A DNA stretch of 64,000 nucleotides, taken from contig CM082581.2 in assembly GCA_040954595.2 (NCBI GenBank), forward strand, positions 10,540,001 through 10,604,000. Reading direction: 5' to 3'. The translations under genes and the position numbers were made by a program. This DNA comes from Balanoglossus misakiensis. Lineage: Eukaryota > Hemichordata. The notes beneath the pieces are model-generated. The model was not told the origin of the DNA, did not search any database, and was given only the letters and a program-made list of their open reading frames with translations. Shown here piece by piece: positions 61,201 to 64,000 of the stretch; position 1 is the stretch's first letter; each line of letters begins with the position of its first letter.

Positions 61201-64000
61201 AAAGAAACACGACCTGAAAAAGAAACTGAGAGTGACATTTACTGGGGAGCCTGGTTTAGACATGGGTGGGCTGACCAAAGAATGGTTTCTTCTTTTGTTA
61301 AGAAAAATCTTCAGAGAGGAGTATGGTGAGTATTGTAACCCTTTCGACCCCCCTTTCACAATGTACAGGTCAAGTCAGCTCCAGTTTGTGTGTCTGTCTT
61401 TCTGCAGAATCTATTCGGTATACATCAACAATTTACATTCTCTCTTTCTCTCTCGCTTACTCACCAGGAATGTTTTCCCATGATTCAAAGTCAAGAAGTT
61501 TTTGGTTCAACCACGCATGCACCGACTGCAACCAAGAGTTCAACCTCGTCGGCGTTGTATCCTTTCATCCTGAATTCCCAGCTTCAGGAAACTTTAATAT
61601 TTTTTTTAAAAGCACTGGAAAATAGTCATACCTATTATCATAAAACGTCCTTGTAACACGAAGGCTGTTCACTTGTAAATACTACATGTCACATTTTCCC
61701 AATGAATAGAACTTGTCAGAACAATCACACAAAGTCTTGTCAGATTTGATGTGGGTATTGTTTTTTTGCTGTGTGAAGAATGACCAGGAAATCCTTTGTG
61801 TGGAATTGATGGAGGAAGGAAGGAAGGAAGGAGTCAATTGGCTGCCAATTACTTCTGTTACATGTCTGGTCACATTTTATATTCCAGGAAGTAAATTTAT
61901 TGTGCATTTTGCCTGCAGACAGTTTTTTTTTTACGAGCAGAAAGTCCCCGTGGGAACGGGATATGACGGTGTTGTGACCACAAATGTTCTGAGAAAGGTA
62001 GCTCGATCTACGTGGCAGGGGATGGCCGTTAGACACAGCCAATATGCCACACAGAGCTATGATAAAGGTAACTGCCACCAATCCTTATGCAAAGATGGCT
62101 GAGTCGACTTTGCCAATCTGCTTTTTTAACCCTTTCACCACCATGGTTCAGTCCAAACCCATTGTTTTCTGTGGTAAGGTTGGACCTCTAAAGAGGGAAG
62201 TGGGGTTGAAAGGGTTTAATGCACATAAATGATATGCTATGTCTTTTGGTGATTGTCAGGTGGAACACTCAAAAGTGCCCTGCATAACAAAATGAAATTG
62301 TAATCATAATTTGTTATTAATGACGTAGCATGATATACAATTGTGTTCACTAGGTTTTGACAGCTAATACATCAAAATGTGATCGATTTTCAAAGGCTAG
62401 ATGTTGACAGCTGTTCCAAGAAATAGTTTCAAAGGGGCAAAGTTGCTCTGTGGTTATTCTTGTGTCATGTGCGCAGTGCAATGTAAAGCCAGGCTGAGAG
62501 ATGTTAATTAATCAGCAAGTAACGAGGGTGGCTGATTTAGGGCTTGTCAACACAAACCTAGTGTTTTCCCAGGGGAAGGGAATGTGACAAAGTGGTTTTT
62601 ATCATAATGACTCACCATTTATAGATTGTCAATCCAACGTAATTGGACACCCTGGACAATTAACGACGACACACAACAGATCAAATGAGTCGCGTGATGT
62701 TGTTTCTGGATAGTGATGTTTCTTGTTGCTAGGCAACAGTAAACCTGTTGCTCATCATCAGGGGGAACAATCTTCTCCATCTATAAAAAAGAGACAAATC
62801 TTGGTTCCCAAACTGTGAGTTGACCTTCCTTGACCCACACATTGACTCAGCTCATGGGCTTGGCTGTGTACAACAGCATCAACTTGGATATTCGGTTCCC
62901 GCCCGTCACCTACAAGAAGTTACTGAGTCCGGCAGTTGTTCCCTACAATAATCCCAGAGCGCCAGTTGGAAGAGCCAATGTCATTCTGGATGACCTGGCT
63001 GGTGTTTCTCCGGTAAGTGGTAACACATATGCACGTTGCAAATTGCCTTATTTTCTACTGTCTGGCTCGTCATTCCTGCATAGGACTGGTCATTGAAGGA
63101 TTCCTTTATTTTGTCTGCAGGAACTAGCACATGGACTGAAGGAGTTATTGGAGTATGAGGGCGATGTTGAAGATGATCTCTGTATGACGTTCCAGGTAAG
63201 AAAGTCAGAGTAAAGTATAATAATAAACAAATCATACTTTCTCACCGTTGTAATTTATGAAAAATATTACAGCTGTGTTTCAGCAAGATCTCAATTTTCA
63301 TCAAAATGGTAATCTGTTGACAGTTTTTGAATACTGGTCTTTGAACCTGGCTTGGAAGTAAAGTGCAAAGAATCAAAGCAAAAGCAGACACCGTTTTCTG
63401 GGTTGAGACAAGAATTTAATGACTGACATTTTATTTTTTGTTTTCAGGTAAATTTACAAGAGTACGGCTCAGTTCGAGCACATCCACTGAAACCAAATGG
63501 AGAGCAAATCCCTGTGACAAATAGCAATAGAAAAGGTGAATTTGTTGCCGTAGAAACTGTTCGTTTGTCATTGTCTTGTGTCTTTATCTCACAGGATGTA
63601 TCTTGACTTTTGTTGTCAAATATGAATTGTATGCGAGCAGACAGTCTCTCTCAGCCTGTGAGAGTAACAAATATCCACTATCATGACATACCGTAGTCAG
63701 GAGGATATACATGTATGGTGATCGGAGATCTGGGACCAGTCGTCTGCCATCACAGTCCAAGTTAAGATCTCAGAATGAGCAGAAAATCATCTATCAAATG
63801 TAGTACAAGTGTATTGCTTCTAAACAAGAAACATGGAAAACAATCTCTTGACAAAACTATGTGAGATACCTCAGTGATTATAGAAGATGCAACATTTTAA
63901 TTTATTTTATCCAAACAAACTGCACATCCTATCATCAGTAAACACTAACAGTTGCGCCTGTCTTTTCTACTTTCAGAGTACGTTGAACTGTACATCAATT
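50548..64000 (+). CDS. HECTD2: HECTD2-like HECT E3 ubiquitin ligase, gene span (3' end beyond window)
   Basis: This is an orthologue of HECTD2, a HECT-type E3 ligase that takes ubiquitin from an E2 onto its own cysteine and passes it to substrates (human HECTD2 is reported to target PIAS1). The coding sequence joins 50548-50799, 54699-54967, 55168-55270, 55418-55572, 55686-55731, 57664-57773, 58546-58694, 58787-58910, 59126-59222, 60752-60859, 61193-61325, 61468-61556, 62851-63012, 63121-63195, 63448-63535 and 63977-64000. Phases agree throughout, giving 661 codons. Residues 10-34 form a CxxC-x17-CxxC zinc-ribbon-like motif, about 85-165 are low complexity, about 166-470 are the conserved HECTD2 middle region (including CSWWIPSATKVLALLN), and HECT begins near 480 (LDMGGLTKEWF). 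Human HECTD2 has 776 residues. The C-lobe with the catalytic Cys is outside the window. The start is the only in-frame ATG before the zinc motif, with G at -3 and +4. Confidence 0.95.
50800..54698 (+). other. HECTD2 intron 1
   Basis: A 3.9-kb AT-rich intron. No coding sequence or distinct repeat was recognised. The acceptor at 54698 follows TTTTTCTTTCCAG. Confidence 0.75.
54699..54967 (+). CDS. HECTD2: HECTD2 exon 2: low-complexity linker
   Basis: The 269 nt encode about 90 residues rich in Gly, Ser, Asn, His and Pro (for example GRFSGFSNFFSFGKNKSKSH), then NVKPRTYKEFR, which aligns with the human HECTD2 segment around PKTVKDFQEDV. The FSGFSNFFSFG stretch resembles human STFSSFISAV. The middle is probably disordered. 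Confidence 0.88.
55168..55270 (+). CDS. HECTD2: HECTD2 exon 3
   Basis: It encodes DELEKAKLSGNYRSMMEFFE and then VTFSSSQLLNATFK, aligning with human EDVEKVKSSGDWKAVHDFYL and TTFDSFPELNAAFK. Acceptor TTTGCAG, donor GTATGA. It is predicted helical and belongs to the HECTD2-specific region. Confidence 0.95.
55418..55572 (+). CDS. HECTD2: HECTD2 exon 4
   Basis: It encodes KDAHKDYKTIEDCGLNQDYV and continues to AIINSLLKDMKK, aligning with human KDATASFNTIEDSGINAKFV and GIINSLLREWK. Acceptor TCTGCAG, donor GTAGGT. The last codon is split and completed by the A at 55686. Confidence 0.95.
55637..55660. repeat. (TA)n tract
   Basis: Short TA-rich stretch in HECTD2 intron 4, upstream of the 46-nt exon. 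Confidence 0.8.
55686..55731 (+). CDS. HECTD2: HECTD2 exon 5 (46 nt microexon-like)
   Basis: A very short exon encoding PRNKDDLRAYLILVQ, matching human PRTKDDLRAYFILLQ. Acceptor TTTTTAG, donor GTAAGT. The conserved phase and sequence leave little doubt despite its size. Confidence 0.96.
55732..57663 (+). other. HECTD2 intron 5
   Basis: A 1.9-kb AT-rich intron. Three + strand open frames of 60-82 codons lie here (56243-56425, 56836-57051, 57083-57331), but none resembles a known protein and none is bounded by convincing splice signals. Confidence 0.75.
57664..57773 (+). CDS. HECTD2: HECTD2 exon 6
   Basis: It encodes NPQFSSTSTYVIFAHLLRQM and then AALTDHDHHFLVHWFKK, almost identical to human NPQFNNTSTYVIYAHLLRQI and ADHHFLVHWFKK. 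Acceptor CTGTTGCAG, donor GTAAGT. Confidence 0.97.
57774..58545 (+). other. HECTD2 intron 6
   Basis: A 772-bp intron with a long (GA)n purine tract (58204-58302) and poly-C (58427-58437). No other feature was seen. Confidence 0.8.
58204..58302. repeat. (GA)n/(GGGA)n purine tract
   Basis: About 100 bp of almost pure purine on the + strand, with a long perfect GA core. Confidence 0.97.
58546..58694 (+). CDS. HECTD2: HECTD2 exon 7
   Basis: It encodes LPVEKFKSLVNKLVQFVSIR through MNKCSWWIPSATKVLALL. The tryptophan-rich segment matches human TKCTWWIPSAAKVLALLN, a signature of HECTD2. Acceptor TTACAG, donor GTGAGT. Confidence 0.97.
58787..58910 (+). CDS. HECTD2: HECTD2 exon 8
   Basis: It encodes AANTLSTPTIIPYLEFYNET and then LDNMDLMSEYYAWQNPSKNQ, aligning with human TANNLVHPPLVPFTDFYNST and LDHIDLMEEYHTWQN. 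Acceptor TTGCCAG; the donor is the second of two overlapping GT sites (GTGAGT at 58911), chosen because it keeps the frame. Confidence 0.95.
59126..59222 (+). CDS. HECTD2: HECTD2 exon 9
   Basis: It encodes FSFCQYPFVLSLTAKRTIMQ and then KDSEQQMIVMAR, matching human FSFCQYPFVISVAAKKIIIQ and RDSEQQMINIAR. Acceptor TCTCGTAG, donor GTGAGT. Confidence 0.97.
59336..59351. repeat. Poly-C tract
   Basis: A CCCT followed by 12 C. Confidence 0.9.
60192..60288. repeat. Foldback palindrome with poly-G
   Basis: Left arm GGGGGAACCATTTGGTTTCG (60192-60211) matches, in inverse, the right arm CGAAATCAAATGGTTCTCCC (60268-60287) with two mismatches. A run of about 20 G lies inside the left arm and C-rich sequence inside the right, so the pairing can extend. 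Confidence 0.75.
60752..60859 (+). CDS. HECTD2: HECTD2 exon 10
   Basis: It encodes RSLVAKVQQRQIPDMGMLFL and then NLKVRRSHLVSDSLHE, matching human QSLVDKVSRRQRPDMNILFL and NMKVRRTHLVSDSLDE. This is the lead-in to the HECT domain. Acceptor CCTTGCAG, donor GTGAGT. Confidence 0.97.
60860..61192 (+). other. HECTD2 intron 10
   Basis: A 333-bp AT-rich intron ending in a strong T-rich tract. Nothing else was recognised. Confidence 0.8.
61193..61325 (+). CDS. HECTD2: HECTD2 exon 11: start of HECT domain
   Basis: It encodes IAQKKHDLKKKLRVTFTGEP, GLDMGGLTKEWFLLLL and RKIFREEY. The GLDMGGLTKEWF motif is the conserved N-lobe signature of HECT ligases and matches human HECTD2 residue for residue. Acceptor TTCTCAG, donor GTGAGT. 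Confidence 0.98.
61468..61556 (+). CDS. HECTD2: HECTD2 exon 12
   Basis: It encodes MFSHDSKSRSFWFNHACTDC and then NQEFNLVGV, aligning with human MFTYHKDSHCHWFSSFKCDN and SEFRLVGI. Acceptor TCACCAG, donor GTATCC (weak). The exon ends in phase 0 and joins to LMGLAVYNS at 62851. Confidence 0.93.
61941..62067 (+). other. Unassigned exon-like ORF inside HECTD2 intron 12
   Basis: A 10-T tract and GAGCAG acceptor precede 127 nt that translate to KVPVGTGYDGVVTTNVLRKV and ARSTWQGMAVRHSQYATQSYDK, followed by a GTAACT donor. Base and codon use look coding compared with the AT-rich flanks. It is not part of HECTD2 homology: human HECTD2 runs directly from LVG to LMGLAVYNS. With length 127 it would shift the HECTD2 frame if spliced in. 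It may be an exon of a nested or overlapping gene, an alternative exon, or chance. I do not recognise the family. Confidence 0.35.
62126..62219. mobile_element. Short terminal-inverted-repeat element (MITE-like)
   Basis: The 94-bp segment begins TTAACCCTTTCACCACC and ends GGTTGAAAGGGTTTAA, imperfect inverted repeats of about 14 bp starting with TTAA. The inside matches 45461-45550. It carries no coding capacity, as for a MITE; TTAA termini recall piggyBac-type target sites, but this is not proven. Confidence 0.55.
62725..62737. promoter_or_regulatory. RFX X-box palindrome
   Basis: GTTGCTAGGCAAC, a 13-bp variant with both half-sites intact, in HECTD2 intron 12. Confidence 0.4.
62851..63012 (+). 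CDS. HECTD2: HECTD2 exon 13
   Basis: It encodes LMGLAVYNSINLDIRFPPVT, YKKLLSPAVVPYNNPRAPVG and RANVILDDLAGVSP, matching human LMGLAVYNSITLDIRFPPCC and YKKLLSPPIIP. It is N-lobe of the HECT domain. Acceptor GACTCAG, donor GTAAGT. Confidence 0.97.
63121..63195 (+). CDS. HECTD2: HECTD2 exon 14
   Basis: It encodes ELAHGLKELLEYEGDVEDDL and CMTFQ, matching human ELAHGLSELLSHEGNVEEDF. Acceptor TCTGCAG, donor GTAAGA. Confidence 0.96.
63448..63535 (+). CDS. HECTD2: HECTD2 exon 15
   Basis: It encodes VNLQEYGSVRAHPLKPNGEQ and IPVTNSNRK, matching human VFQEEFGIIKSYNLKPGGDK and ISVTNQNRK. It is close to the hinge side of the HECT N-lobe. Acceptor TTTTCAG, donor GTGAAT. Confidence 0.95.
63536..63976 (+). 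other. HECTD2 intron 15
   Basis: A 441-bp intron with an X-box-like motif at 63544-63557, right after the donor. Nothing else was recognised. Confidence 0.8.
63977..64000 (+). CDS. HECTD2: HECTD2 exon 16, cut by window edge
   Basis: The acceptor CTTTCAG is followed by sequence encoding EYVELYIN, matching human KEYVQLYTDF. The exon continues past the window. The catalytic cysteine (human TCFNQL motif) lies further downstream. Confidence 0.93.

Larger units (their letters stand above)
61557..62850 (+). other. HECTD2 intron 12
   Basis: A 1.3-kb intron in the middle of the HECT domain. It contains an exon-like ORF (61941-62067), a short inverted-repeat element (62126-62219) and an X-box palindrome (62725-62737), each listed separately. 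Confidence 0.75.

Overview
This is an animal nuclear genome window. The genes are split by GT-AG introns, the non-coding DNA is full of microsatellites and degraded repeats, and two conserved animal protein-coding genes lie head to tail on the + strand. Both predicted proteins are close to their human counterparts. The compact 3' half, short interspersed elements and modest CpG content fit a slowly evolving bilaterian invertebrate. The phylum cannot be fixed from this sequence alone.

Gene 1 (15608-46274, +) is an orthologue of the RNA-binding protein TIA1/TIAR. Nine coding exons were placed: the end of RRM1 with its linker (15608-15662), all of RRM2 (39430-43403), all of RRM3 (43638-44674), and a Gln/Tyr/Asn-rich prion-like C-terminus (44660-46274). 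All exon phases agree and give 330 codons plus a TAA stop. The exons for the rest of RRM1 were not found in 1-15607 and probably lie upstream of the window. A 23.8 kb intron separates the RRM1 end from RRM2. A long AU-rich 3' UTR runs from 46275 to about 48990.

The intergenic stretch of about 1.5 kb (48990-50450) ends in a CpG-rich, probably TATA-less promoter with two RFX X-box-like sites and a YY1-like site.

Gene 2 (50548-64000 and beyond, +) is an orthologue of the HECT E3 ubiquitin ligase HECTD2. Sixteen exons were placed with consistent phases, giving 661 codons. They cover an N-terminal CxxC...CxxC zinc-ribbon-like segment, a low-complexity linker, the conserved HECTD2 middle region, and about two thirds of the HECT domain. 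The catalytic cysteine lies beyond the right edge.

The remaining sequence (1-15607 and the introns) holds no recognisable gene. It contains simple repeats, a 76-80 bp minisatellite, short inverted-repeat elements resembling MITEs, several degraded tRNA-like (SINE-like) segments, and repeated copies of the RFX X-box palindrome. The observations most worth checking are an unexplained exon-like ORF inside a HECTD2 intron (61941-62067), the zinc-ribbon N-terminus of the HECTD2 protein, and the recurring X-box palindromes. The two genes have no evident shared pathway: TIA1 acts in splicing, translation control and stress granules, and HECTD2 in ubiquitin transfer.
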